Below, one piece after another: positions 32,974 to 38,732 of a DNA stretch of 38,732 nucleotides. Both the position numbers and the translations under genes were made by a program. Position 1 is the first letter of the stretch. Each line of letters opens with the position of its first letter. This stretch comes from Thermoproteota archaeon (GTDB taxonomy: Archaea; Thermoproteota; Korarchaeia; Korarchaeales; Korarchaeaceae), in NCBI GenBank assembly GCA_027491555.1, contig JAOZGN010000017.1, positions 1 to 38,732 on the forward strand, in the 5' to 3' direction. The notes under the pieces are model-generated. The model did not search any database and was not told the DNA's origin. It saw only the letters and a program-made list of their open reading frames with translations.

Positions 32974-33405
32974 TCAGCAGTCCTGAGAGACGTAGCCTTT
33001 CACCTCCTCGATGAACCTCCTCACGGCGGGGACGCCCACCTCCTTGGCGTCGTCGAAGATCCTGGAGTCGTCCACATCCCAGTACCTGTGCACGATCATG
33101 TTCCTGAGGGAGGCCAGCCTCTTCATGCCCTCCGCCGACTCTGGGCTCACCACGCCGAGGAGGGCCAACCTGTGAAATACGTCCCTGTACCCTTCGGCCT
33201 CCTCTTGGAACCCCTTCTCCAGTATGGCCAGTCCGAGGTCGGCCAGCGCCTCGACCAGCTGGACCACGGAGTACCTCACGGAGAACCTGAGGGTCCTGTT
33301 GGAGATGAAGGGGGCCTTCCCCGCTTGGATTGCCGACGAGATCTCCTCGAGGGCCTCCTCAGCGTCGCGCAGGACGCGCCTCACGTAGCCTTCATCAAGC
33401 CTCAT
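32974..33405 (-). CDS. hepT: HepT toxin (HEPN/DUF86 ribonuclease)
   Basis: A 143-aa helical protein. The HEPN active site is LRNMIVHRYWDVD: Arg101, His106 and Tyr108 give the RX4HXY motif of HepT, where Tyr is the residue AMPylated by MntA. The N-terminal helix (EGYVRRVLRDAEEALEEI) is typical. ATG 33405 is supported by a TATA box about 33 nt upstream; an upstream start at 33498 would read through that box. It pairs with mntA, 52 nt downstream. Confidence 0.9.
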   Translation of the reverse strand: MRLDEGYVRRVLRDAEEALEEISSAIQAGKAPFISNRTLRFSVRYSVVQLVEALADLGLAILEKGFQEEAEGYRDVFHRLALLGVVSPESAEGMKRLASLRNMIVHRYWDVDDSRIFDDAKEVGVPAVRRFIEEVKGYVSQDC

Positions 33406-33433
33406 CGAGCGCTCACGATCAAACCCCCGGCTC

Positions 33434-33443
33434 GGTAAAAAGG
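33434..33443 (-). promoter_or_regulatory. TATA box of hepT-mntA
   Basis: CCTTTTTACC on the minus strand, centred about 33 nt before ATG 33405. The region 33444-33650 beyond it contains no gene I can support. Confidence 0.45.
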
Positions 33444-33653
33444 GCTGGCGCGCCGATTGGCACAGTAACCAAGTCAACTGAAGGGGTTCGGGAGACATCG
33501 TCGCTTGCAGACTGACGTCTCCTGCGCGCGAGGCTGCCTCCTCTCGCCCAGCGCGCGGGAGGTTGATGCGGGAGGCTGAGCGGTTCCGCGAGGAAAGACT
33601 TAGAGGGATGCGGAAATCTGCTGACGCACCCCCTGGGATAGCTGGAGGGGGGA

Positions 33654-33664
33654 TTTTTTATAAT
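33654..33664 (+). promoter_or_regulatory. TATA box of vapBC (33699-34456)
   Basis: TTTTTTATAAT, with the transcription start expected near 33685, at the end of the 18-bp palindrome. Confidence 0.5.
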
Positions 33665-33665
33665 T

Positions 33666-33683
33666 GTATACGCATGCGTATAC
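33666..33683. promoter_or_regulatory. 18-bp perfect palindrome, candidate antitoxin operator
   Basis: GTATACGCATGCGTATAC equals its reverse complement. It sits directly after the TATA box and 15 nt before the GTG of the RHH antitoxin gene, exactly where a repressor would block transcription initiation. Confidence 0.72.
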
Positions 33684-33698
33684 CTCGGTGGAGGGTTC

Positions 33699-33965
33699 GT
33701 GGGCTCTCAGGTCGTGCCCCTACGCCTGGATAGCGAAACTCTGGAGTTTATCGACTCGCTCGTGAGGCTTGGGGTCTTTAGCTCTAGGAGCGAGGCTCTG
33801 AGGGAACTAGTCAAAGCCGGCATCAAGAGCTATGAGAGCTTCTCCAAAATCGTCAGCGGCGTTGAGAAGCTGTTCGAGATGGAGAGGAGAGAGGGAGACA
33901 TCCCGATAGAGCTCACCGACGCCCTGAGGCAACTACTGGAGGAGAGGGACAGGTTCTCGCCATGA
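33699..33965 (+). CDS. vapB: Ribbon-helix-helix antitoxin (CopG/VapB type)
   Basis: An 88-aa protein. QVVPLRLDSETLEFIDSLVRLGVFSSRSEALRELVKAGI is a textbook RHH domain: strand, helix A, and a SRSEALRELVKAG helix B. The C-terminal part (IVSGVEKLFEMERR...LTDALRQLLEERDRF) would bind the toxin. The start is GTG 33699. It lies under the palindromic operator and overlaps vapC as ATGA. Confidence 0.9.
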   Translation: MGSQVVPLRLDSETLEFIDSLVRLGVFSSRSEALRELVKAGIKSYESFSKIVSGVEKLFEMERREGDIPIELTDALRQLLEERDRFSP

Positions 33966-34456
33966 GTTACGTAGACACCAGCCTCATCGTTGCAGCCCTA
34001 GACCCCCTCGACCCCAGGCGGGGGCGCGCCAGGGAGGTCCTCGATGGGGAGAGGGACAAGGTGGTCTCGGAGCTCGTGCTAGTAGAGCTGGCGAGCGTAC
34101 TGTCTAGGAGAGGGGATCTGGTATCCAGCATAGCCAGTAAACTGGGTTTGAGCAGGGAAGAGACCGTTATAGCGGTAATCCTCTACCTGCTCAAGAGGTT
34201 CAACCTGAGGTATAGGAGCGTAGAGGGTCGTGCGAGGCTCACTCCGCTGGGCAGACTGTGCAGGCCCGTGGCCATAGCGATGGAGCTATCGCCTGCGCTT
34301 GGGCTTAAGACGCTGGATTTGCTGCACGTAGCCTATGCGAAGCTCATGAGGGAGGAGGGAGAGCCCATGCAAAAGCTGATAACGGCGGACGAAGACTTCG
34401 AGAAGGTGCGAGAGAAGCTGAGGGAGATTACGGGTATAGACCCACAAGTGGTCTAG
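33962..34456 (+). CDS. vapC: VapC-like PIN-domain toxin
   Basis: A 164-aa PIN protein, longer than the other VapCs here. Asp5 (SYVDTSLIV), Glu42 (LVLVELASVLSRRG), Asp119 (LKTLDLLHVAYA) and Asp143 (LITADEDF) are present. The insertion around residues 60-105 (SREETVIAVILYLLKRFNL...LGRLC) is the part that lengthens it. It starts at ATG 33962, overlapping the antitoxin stop by 4 nt. Confidence 0.9.
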   Translation: MSYVDTSLIVAALDPLDPRRGRAREVLDGERDKVVSELVLVELASVLSRRGDLVSSIASKLGLSREETVIAVILYLLKRFNLRYRSVEGRARLTPLGRLCRPVAIAMELSPALGLKTLDLLHVAYAKLMREEGEPMQKLITADEDFEKVREKLREITGIDPQVV

Positions 34457-34467
34457 AGTCTCTCGCA

Positions 34468-34731
34468 GGTTACAGCTATCGCGGCATTCGCCAGCAGGAG
34501 CCTGCAGCCCTTCGCTGTTCCAACCACCTCCCCGCCGAGGTTAGGAACGCCCTTAAGGTTAGAGAGTTCGTCGTAGAGGCGATAGGTGAGAGCACCGTGG
34601 TCCTGGGTCCCGCTAGAGATAGGAGGAGCATCGCGGAGGAGATAGAAAATATCCGATTGGTGGGCGATAAGAGCAGGAGTCACGTGGATGCCGCCATCGT
34701 CAAGCACGCGTACGGCGGTATGAAGCGTTAA
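34468..34731 (+). pseudogene. Decayed antitoxin gene without a start codon
   Basis: The frame ending at TAA 34729-34731 encodes coding-like sequence: LPAEVRNALKVREFVVEAIG, then RRSIAEEIENIRLVGDKSR and HVDAAIVKHAYGGMKR. It has the size and position of an antitoxin for the PIN protein that follows. No ATG, GTG or TTG precedes the conserved-looking part; the frame upstream (GYSYRGIRQQEP) has no start and runs into the previous gene. Either an N-terminal frameshift has broken it or a shorter internal start is used. Confidence 0.4.
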
Positions 34732-34747
34732 GAATCGTGATGCTAAC

Positions 34748-35170
34748 ATGCACTCCTACCCAATATACGACGAAAGCCCAGCGCACAGCTACGCTTGGAC
34801 CCTCGTAAGGAGGGGGATCCTCGGGGAGCTGGAGCTCCACGTAATCCCCACGACGATCTTAGAGACCTTCAACGCGCTGTACTGGTTCTACAGAGTGAGG
34901 CCGAGGAGGGCCCTCCTCAGGAAGCTCAAGCTGGTCGTCTACAACTTAGACGTCGTTGAGGCGTCGCCAGGCGGCATTAGGGTGGCGCTGGAGTCAAACA
35001 TACCCCTCGGCGACGGCTTCCTCATAGACGCCGCCCTAAAGCACAGGATCCCCATAATAGTGTCGAACGACTCGCACATCGCCAAGGTAGCCCCGAAGTA
35101 CGGGCTCATAGCTGAAAATCCCCTACCTGAAGATGTGAGGGAAAAGCTCGCCAGGATGGAGGGCCAATGA
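34748..35170 (+). CDS. vapC: PIN-domain (VapC-like) protein lacking its first catalytic Asp
   Basis: A 140-aa protein. Glu39 (TTILETFNAL), Asp89/Asp94 (LGDGFLIDAAL) and Asp108 (IIVSNDSHIAKVAPKYGL) fit PIN positions 2-4. The first Asp is missing from this protein but is encoded just upstream in frame: GAT GCT AAC ATG (DANM) at 34739-34750. No standard start codon lies before that Asp, and adding one G after GTG 34737-34739 would give RIVDANMHSYPIYDES, a normal VapC start. It is probably frameshifted, or a sequencing error is present; as read, it should be inactive. Confidence 0.65.
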   Translation: MHSYPIYDESPAHSYAWTLVRRGILGELELHVIPTTILETFNALYWFYRVRPRRALLRKLKLVVYNLDVVEASPGGIRVALESNIPLGDGFLIDAALKHRIPIIVSNDSHIAKVAPKYGLIAENPLPEDVREKLARMEGQ

Positions 35171-35332
35171 ATGAACCGGAACTCTCAGACGGCTCAGAGG
35201 CCAACTTGGCACACACACAACCGCACCTCTTGGCATGCAAGCCGAAGATCATTCAATTCTTGAGTCTCTTATTTTTATCTTAACAACATCTTAACAACTT
35301 TTAAGAGATCATTAGCGAACTTTAAGACGAAC
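35171..35332. other. AT-rich gap with T-runs and tandem repeat
   Basis: Between the PIN gene and the minus-strand genes. CTCTTATTTTTATC (35266-35279) is a T-rich stretch that could end the plus-strand transcript. It is followed by the 11-bp tandem repeat at 35277-35298. No gene is evident; the composition is much poorer in G+C than the neighbours. Confidence 0.35.
35277..35298. repeat. Perfect tandem 11-bp repeat
   Basis: ATCTTAACAAC occurs twice back to back (35277-35287 and 35288-35298), followed by a similar AC-TTTTAAGAGATC. Function unknown. Confidence 0.6.
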
Positions 35333-35443
35333 TCAGCCTCCTCCTTGCTCGCGCGCGTCGATCTCGATTGTGACTCGTTCCACCCCTTTCACAGTAATTA
35401 CCTTTTCCACATCATTCTCGTACCCGACTAAAAACTCACGCAA
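35333..35443 (-). CDS. Small coding-like frame, possible frameshifted C-terminus of the next gene
   Basis: 36 codons from TTG 35443: MREFLVGYENDVEKV, then ITVKGVERVTIEIDA, ending EQGGG. The frame stays open upstream as LPYEWRT into the end of the 153-aa gene, whose own frame stops at 35454. Joining them by a one-frame change near 35462-35468 gives a continuous protein (..RPRLMR/ELPYEWRTLREFLVGYE..). It may be a real small gene, but a frameshifted tail is more likely. Confidence 0.4.
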   Translation of the reverse strand: MREFLVGYENDVEKVITVKGVERVTIEIDAREQGGG

Positions 35444-35453
35444 AGTACGCCAT

Positions 35454-35915
35454 TCATATGGCAGCTCTCATCAGCCTCGGCCTGACGGAGATGTAGATCC
35501 TCCTGTCACATTCCCCGAAGATCTCGCCCGGGATCTCGATCAGCCTGTCCCAGATGCCATCAATCTCGTTGAAGTTGGTGGAATCTATCTCGAATCTAAT
35601 GACCAGGGCGCGCCACCCCTCGACCTCTGGGTCTTCGAACGCCTCTAGCGACGCCGAGTAATTCGCGTTGGGCAGGGATTCTCTGAGGCTCTCAATCAGC
35701 GTAGAGACGTACTGAGAGAACATACTCAAATCCAGCTCCCCCGCCCGAGTCATCTCTTCAATGAGGGCCTTAGCCTCGAGTTCAATCCTCAGGCCAAGCT
35801 CAGTAGAGAGCTTCTCCAGAAGCTCACCAACAGCCGCGCGTATCTCGTAAGTCATTGAGTCCAAATAGTGCCTCGGAGTGAGCGGGAAATATATTTTGAA
35901 TCTAAGATCGCCCAA
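35454..35915 (-). CDS. Unknown 153-aa protein
   Basis: I recognise no family. Visible: N-terminal strand RFKIYFPL, helices EIRAAVGELLEKLSTEL and IELEAKALIEEM, a helix VSTLIESLRESLPN, and strands WRALVIRFEIDS and RRIYISVRPRL. The start is TTG 35915. However, an AATATATTTT TATA-like element lies inside this N-terminus (35886-35895); for the minus strand it would suit a start at ATG 35855 (133 aa), and it could also serve the divergent Panacea operon. The gene may continue past its stop through the frame at 35333-35443. Confidence 0.55.
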   Translation of the reverse strand: MGDLRFKIYFPLTPRHYLDSMTYEIRAAVGELLEKLSTELGLRIELEAKALIEEMTRAGELDLSMFSQYVSTLIESLRESLPNANYSASLEAFEDPEVEGWRALVIRFEIDSTNFNEIDGIWDRLIEIPGEIFGECDRRIYISVRPRLMRAAI

Positions 35916-35940
35916 GAGGGAGTGAATCGGGGGGCCTTAG

Positions 35941-36369
35941 GTGAGACTCATCATCCTCTATCTGGTCAAGAGGTTCTTGGAGGAGGTCGGACGCGAAGTC
36001 ACCCTGACCCGCCTCGTGAAGCTCCTCTACCTGACTGACCTCAGACTCAGGGAGAGGGGACTCCCTGGCTTGGGGGTCAGGTGGATCAGGTGGTACTACG
36101 GGCCCTTCTCGAAGGAGATCGTAAGCGCGGTGGAGGCCCTCACCGCTGAGAGGAAGCTCAGGGAGGAGTTCATCCCCACAGGCGCCGGGGTCATAAGGGT
36201 CTTCAGGCCTAGGAGGGGACTTAAGGTGGAGGTGGAGCCAGCCGCCGCGGAGGTTGTTGACGAGGTCGTCAGGGAGTACGGGGCCATGAACTTCGACGAC
36301 TTGCTCAGGGAGGTCTACTCGACGTTCAGCTCTAGGGAGGTTGACCTTGGGGAGGAGATACCCCTTTGA
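35941..36369 (+). CDS. Panacea-domain (DUF4065, SocA-like) protein, putative antitoxin
   Basis: A 142-aa protein. RLVKLLYLTDLRLRERG (24-40) and WIRWYYGPFSKEIVSAVEAL (48-67) match the Panacea/SocA motif (KLLYLAD....GPfs.ei). Panacea domains act as antitoxin parts in TA pairs with very diverse toxins, and the SocA member works as a protease adaptor. The start is GTG 35941, about 50 nt after an AATATATTTT element that also lies in the divergent gene. It overlaps the next gene as TTGA (36366-36369), so it is the first gene of a three-gene coupled operon. Confidence 0.75.
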   Translation: MRLIILYLVKRFLEEVGREVTLTRLVKLLYLTDLRLRERGLPGLGVRWIRWYYGPFSKEIVSAVEALTAERKLREEFIPTGAGVIRVFRPRRGLKVEVEPAAAEVVDEVVREYGAMNFDDLLREVYSTFSSREVDLGEEIPL

Positions 36370-36764
36370 GCCTCCTCGTCGAGAGGCTAGAGGGCATAGT
36401 CAGCAGGTTCAGGGCCAAGATAAAGAGCGGGAGCGAGGTCTCCCCCGACCTCGACCGGCTGCCTGAGATAACAAGGGAACGACTCCTCGAGCTTATTGAA
36501 GAGGCCCTGATGAGGGTCGACGAGTTGGGGAGCGAGGGAGTGCGCGTCCCCACGGATCTCTCCGTGAACCTCAGCACTCTGAGGGCTCTCGTCGAGGAGA
36601 CCAAGAACTACCAGTCTATAGAGCGAGGGGCGGTCTTTGCCTGCGCCCTGGCCCTTGCGATCATAGACTCAGCTAGGGACGCCGAGCTCCAGACGATTCG
36701 ACCCTACTTGGAGAGGCTACGTGAAGAGGTGCTCAGAGTCGCCGAGCAGGTCTTCTCAGAGTGA
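36366..36764 (+). CDS. Unknown helical protein in the Panacea operon
   Basis: A 132-aa all-helical protein: LVERLEGIVSRFRAKIKSG, TRERLLELIEEALMRVDEL, LSVNLSTLRALVEETKNY, ERGAVFACALALAIIDSA and YLERLREEVLRVAEQVF. I find no R-x4-6-H HEPN motif and do not recognise a family. It may be an adaptor, or the binding partner of either neighbour. The start is TTG 36366, overlapping the Panacea gene stop. The following gene begins inside it (44-nt overlap), so translation of all three is linked. Confidence 0.65.
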   Translation: MSLLVERLEGIVSRFRAKIKSGSEVSPDLDRLPEITRERLLELIEEALMRVDELGSEGVRVPTDLSVNLSTLRALVEETKNYQSIERGAVFACALALAIIDSARDAELQTIRPYLERLREEVLRVAEQVFSE

Positions 36765-37473
36765 GAGGGTCGTCGTCCTCGACACGTACTACTACCTGCA
36801 TCCTAGGCGGCTCTCCGCGCTCAGGCTGTCCGGCAGGGTCGTTCTGTTCTTGGAGAGGCAGCAGCTGGGCGCGATCCAGATGGCGCTCACCGAGAAGTGC
36901 CCGAGGGTCTTAAGCACCCTCGAGGAGAGGCTGATGCGAGCGAGATCCCTGAAGTGTTACAGGCTCATACTTCACGCGGGTGATGAGGAGGAGCTAGCCG
37001 CGATACTCTTTCTGGCGTCGGCGTTCAGCAAGGTTCCGCTTGGCTCGCTCCTAAGGGCCAGAGAGAGGCGGCTCAAGTTCACCGCCGAGAGGATCGAGTT
37101 CCTGCGCAGGCGAGCCCCCTGGGCTAAGAGAGATCCAGTGAAGGATTTCGTTGTGAGGGTTGTGAGTGAACTCGCCGGGGCTGACGTGAGGCTAGAGGCC
37201 GTGAGGGCCGAGAGGAGGGAGGCGGTCGAGCAGCTTCAGAGGGACGTGTCGCGGGAGCTGTGCTCTGTCAGCTGCCCAAGGAGGAGAAGTTCTCCCGACA
37301 ACGAGGACCTGAGGCTGGCCCTGGCCGTCAGGAGGATAAGCTGGCCTGTGGACGTCTACGTGATTCCTCGAGAGGGCGAGTGCCTCGGGTGCGTCCTCGA
37401 TCACAAGGCGTCATCCGACGACGCCTACTCGCACGTCAGGGTCATCCGCCCCCGCATGGTTCCCGGTGCCTGA
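36721..37473 (+). CDS. Unknown 250-aa protein, possible divergent PIN-like toxin
   Basis: Start GTG 36721 (the only standard start before the conserved-looking part). RVVVLDTYYYLHP (16-28) resembles the first strand and Asp (Asp21) of a PIN domain, and NEDLRLALAVRR...WPVDVYVI (194-215) resembles its third acidic helix and following strand. The middle is helical and very basic (RARERRLKFTAERIEFLRRR), as in nucleic-acid-binding proteins. Cys181/Cys185 (CSVSC) and Cys221/Cys224 (CLGC) could bind a metal. This is a weak resemblance; it could equally be an unrelated fold. The last gene of the operon and the natural candidate effector. Confidence 0.6.
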   Translation: MKRCSESPSRSSQSERVVVLDTYYYLHPRRLSALRLSGRVVLFLERQQLGAIQMALTEKCPRVLSTLEERLMRARSLKCYRLILHAGDEEELAAILFLASAFSKVPLGSLLRARERRLKFTAERIEFLRRRAPWAKRDPVKDFVVRVVSELAGADVRLEAVRAERREAVEQLQRDVSRELCSVSCPRRRSSPDNEDLRLALAVRRISWPVDVYVIPREGECLGCVLDHKASSDDAYSHVRVIRPRMVPGA

Positions 37474-37547
37474 GAGGTCGGCCCTCCCTCTCCGGCCGCT
37501 CCACTCCTCCCCTGCACGTCTACCGGCCGCACTCCAATCGCCCGCGA

Positions 37548-37937
37548 CTATAGCAGCTCGACGGAGACCCCCAGGGCCTCAGCCGCCTCTGCCTGCCCCC
37601 TGTCACACGTAGCTAGGGAAGTGCGCCCTTCGAGGGCGGCCGCTATGTAGAGGGCGTCATAGACGGTGACGTTGCGTTCAATAGCTATCCTCAGGGCGTC
37701 TTCGAGGATCGGGCCCTGATCTATCAACTTCACCACGGATCGAGAGGCCGAGAGGATCTCTCCAACGTGCTCAGCGTCTAACTCACCTCTCTTGGCCTTC
37801 TTCCACAGAGCGTTGGCCAGCTCTTTGAGGGCCAGCTCGACCGTGGCGGCACCCTCCTCTATGACCCGCCTGGCCCTCACCCAACCCTCCTCTCTCGCGA
37901 CGTACTTTATCAGAACCGAGGCGTCAATGACCCTCAT
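37548..37937 (-). CDS. vapC: VapC toxin, PIN-domain ribonuclease
   Basis: A 129-aa PIN domain with Asp5 (RVIDASVLI), Glu39 (LALKELANALW), Asp94 (TVYDALYIAAAL) and Asp112 (LATCDRGQ), the full set. It overlaps vapB by 14 nt. It is convergent with the Panacea operon, leaving 74 bp between. Confidence 0.92.
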   Translation of the reverse strand: MRVIDASVLIKYVAREEGWVRARRVIEEGAATVELALKELANALWKKAKRGELDAEHVGEILSASRSVVKLIDQGPILEDALRIAIERNVTVYDALYIAAALEGRTSLATCDRGQAEAAEALGVSVELL

Positions 37938-38154
37938 CCCTGTCCCTCCTCACGCTCTCTGCGGCGAACCCTTCAGGGGACGGCCTCACGTACCTCTCTA
38001 TCAAGCGATCGAGTTCGTTCAACCTCTCTCTGAGAGTGGCCCTCCAGGCCAGGTCCTCTAGATACTCCCTCACAGCCTCGCTCACATTAATCCCGGCCTT
38101 CTCGAGCGCCTCTTTAACACCCTTCTTGACTCTAACGCTTATTACCTCACTCAT
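37924..38154 (-). CDS. vapB: VapB antitoxin
   Basis: A 76-aa RHH-like antitoxin: EVISVRVKKGVKEALEKAGINVSEAVREYLEDLA gives the strand-helix-helix unit, close in pattern to the VapB at 31715 (SVRV...GIN..E.V). The tail ERYVRPSPEGFAAESVRRDR binds the toxin. ATG 38154 is 28 nt from a TATA box. It overlaps vapC by 14 nt. Confidence 0.88.
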   Translation of the reverse strand: MSEVISVRVKKGVKEALEKAGINVSEAVREYLEDLAWRATLRERLNELDRLIERYVRPSPEGFAAESVRRDRDEGH

Positions 38155-38164
38155 CCGCGGGAGC

Positions 38165-38214
38165 CGCGCGTTTACGACTTTATAAACATATTGTATGCAC
38201 TATGTCAACGCGCG
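38165..38214. promoter_or_regulatory. vapBC promoter with TATA box and flanking inverted repeat
   Basis: The palindromic TTTATAAA (38179-38186) is centred 28 nt before ATG 38154. CGCGCGTT (38165-38172) and AACGCGCG (38207-38214) form an 8-bp inverted repeat around it; this may be an operator, or chance in GC-rich DNA. Confidence 0.45.
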
Positions 38215-38437
38215 ACGAGTTCTCGGCCAGCTCCTCGCCAACTGGCGCTCCTCCGCACTGCACGTCGTGCCTCAATACCCTCAATTCATCGAGGATATCG
38301 ACATAACTCAATAATCCTGATCTTCTTTGTAAAATTCTCCAAGAAAAGTCAGCGGCTACTAAAGCAGCCCTCTCTAAACCGACCGGATCCGCAAGGATCC
38401 AAGCTTCTATCGCCCTCCTGACTATCACGTAGTCCAC
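38180..38437 (-). CDS. Doubtful 85-aa gene
   Basis: GTG 38437 opens a frame with helical, coding-like sequence (VRRAIEAWILADPVGLERAA, LVAADFSWRILQRRSG) but a weaker end that runs across the vapB promoter to 38180. No family recognised. It may be a truncated gene. A TATA-like GTATAAAACC at 38491-38500 could serve it. Confidence 0.35.
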   Translation of the reverse strand: MDYVIVRRAIEAWILADPVGLERAALVAADFSWRILQRRSGLLSYVDILDELRVLRHDVQCGGAPVGEELAENSSRVDIVHTICL

Positions 38438-38490
38438 CCTCCACGTCTTCGAGCTCAGCCTTACCTTTGAGAGGTGCTATCCGGGGGGAT

Positions 38491-38514
38491 GGTTTTATAC
38501 TAACCTAATATTAG
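38491..38514 (+). promoter_or_regulatory. TATA box and 10-bp palindrome before the last gene
   Basis: GGTTTTATAC (38491-38500) is centred 29 nt before ATG 38525. CTAATATTAG (38505-38514) is a perfect palindrome between the two, with ACTAA/TTAGT arms, a possible operator. Confidence 0.45.
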
Positions 38515-38524
38515 TACATTCACG

Positions 38525-38732
38525 ATGGGCAGTCTGAGGTACGCAAGGGGCCGCTACGCCTACTACACCACCTACGTCCCGGGAGTCGGAGTCCGGAGGC
38601 TCTACCTCGGGGCGGGAGAGCGTGGGAGGAGGGCCGCGGAGGTGATCGAGCGCCTCAGGCGGGTCAGACGGTCCGGGGAGGAGTGGAGGCTCTACGAGCG
38701 CACCTACGTGGATCCCGACAGCGGGCTGACGG
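38525..38732 (+). CDS. Unknown gene, 5' part only
   Basis: The window ends after 69 codons: MGSLRYARGRYAYYTTYVPG, then RRLYLGAGERGRRAAEVIER and EEWRLYERTYVDPDSGLT. The N-terminal G-R-Y-A-Y-Y and R-R-L-Y-L-G pattern resembles the beta-hairpin seen at the start of some archaeal DNA-binding or mobile-element proteins, but I cannot name it. ATG 38525 is supported by the TATA box 29 nt upstream. Confidence 0.6.
   Translation, partial: MGSLRYARGRYAYYTTYVPGVGVRRLYLGAGERGRRAAEVIERLRRVRRSGEEWRLYERTYVDPDSGLT

Noticed and set aside
33540..33625. Possible C/D-box small RNA (GTTGATGC, CTGA elements)
   Set aside because: The C box is imperfect and the guide spacing between C and D' boxes is too short.
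34453..34749. Minus-strand 98-codon frame in the gap before the PIN gene
   Set aside because: The plus strand has better coding character (an antitoxin-like protein), and the minus frame shows no family pattern.
1..38732. tRNA, rRNA, CRISPR array or insertion sequence
   Set aside because: I looked for T-arm patterns, spaced direct repeats and transposase motifs and saw none that hold up.

Overview
The window is about 38.7 kb of GC-rich DNA that reads as the chromosome of a thermophilic archaeon, most likely in the TACK group (Thermoproteota or Korarchaeota type). The signs are: many TATA boxes centred 23-33 nt upstream of start codons (leaderless or nearly leaderless transcripts), frequent GTG and TTG starts, heavy AGG/AGA arginine codon use, archaeal families (UPF0282 metallo-hydrolase, MoxR/DUF58/DUF4129 cluster, DUF1616, AglH-like GT4), and a dense collection of toxin-antitoxin (TA) genes. 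The lineage cannot be fixed from this sequence alone. I see no rRNA, tRNA, CRISPR array or insertion sequence.

Region 1 (1-3.6 kb): the end of an unknown gene, an AbrB-type antitoxin with a VapC toxin, a UPF0282 metallo-beta-lactamase-fold protein, a radical SAM protein, an unknown 116-aa protein, and a NifX/NifB-like cofactor-binding protein with a Gly/Arg/Met tail.

Region 2 (3.8-10.7 kb): a MacB/LolD-like ABC ATPase, a GT-C-type membrane protein, two FtsX-like permeases on the opposite strand, and a secreted membrane-anchored protein with an alpha/alpha-toroid-like domain. These could form one envelope export or remodelling machine.

Region 3 (10.7-29 kb), almost all on the minus strand: cell-surface genes. 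They include a flippase, a sugar-nucleotide epimerase, the MoxR-DUF58-DUF4350-DUF4129 module followed by small membrane proteins and a DUF1616 protein split over two genes, then a glycan-assembly operon (GT-C, AglH-like GT4 phosphosugar transferase, GT2, GT-C). Together they suggest lipid-linked glycan synthesis, flipping and surface quality control.

Region 4 (29-38.7 kb): a TA island. It holds five VapBC pairs that look intact, a HepT/MntA pair, a decayed VapBC pair, a broken UPF0175-like antitoxin, and a three-gene operon that starts with a Panacea-domain (SocA-like) protein and ends with an unrecognised protein that may be a divergent PIN-like toxin. An ICMT-like methyltransferase sits among them. 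Two promoters carry clear inverted-repeat operator candidates. The Panacea operon is the best candidate for a system not yet described.
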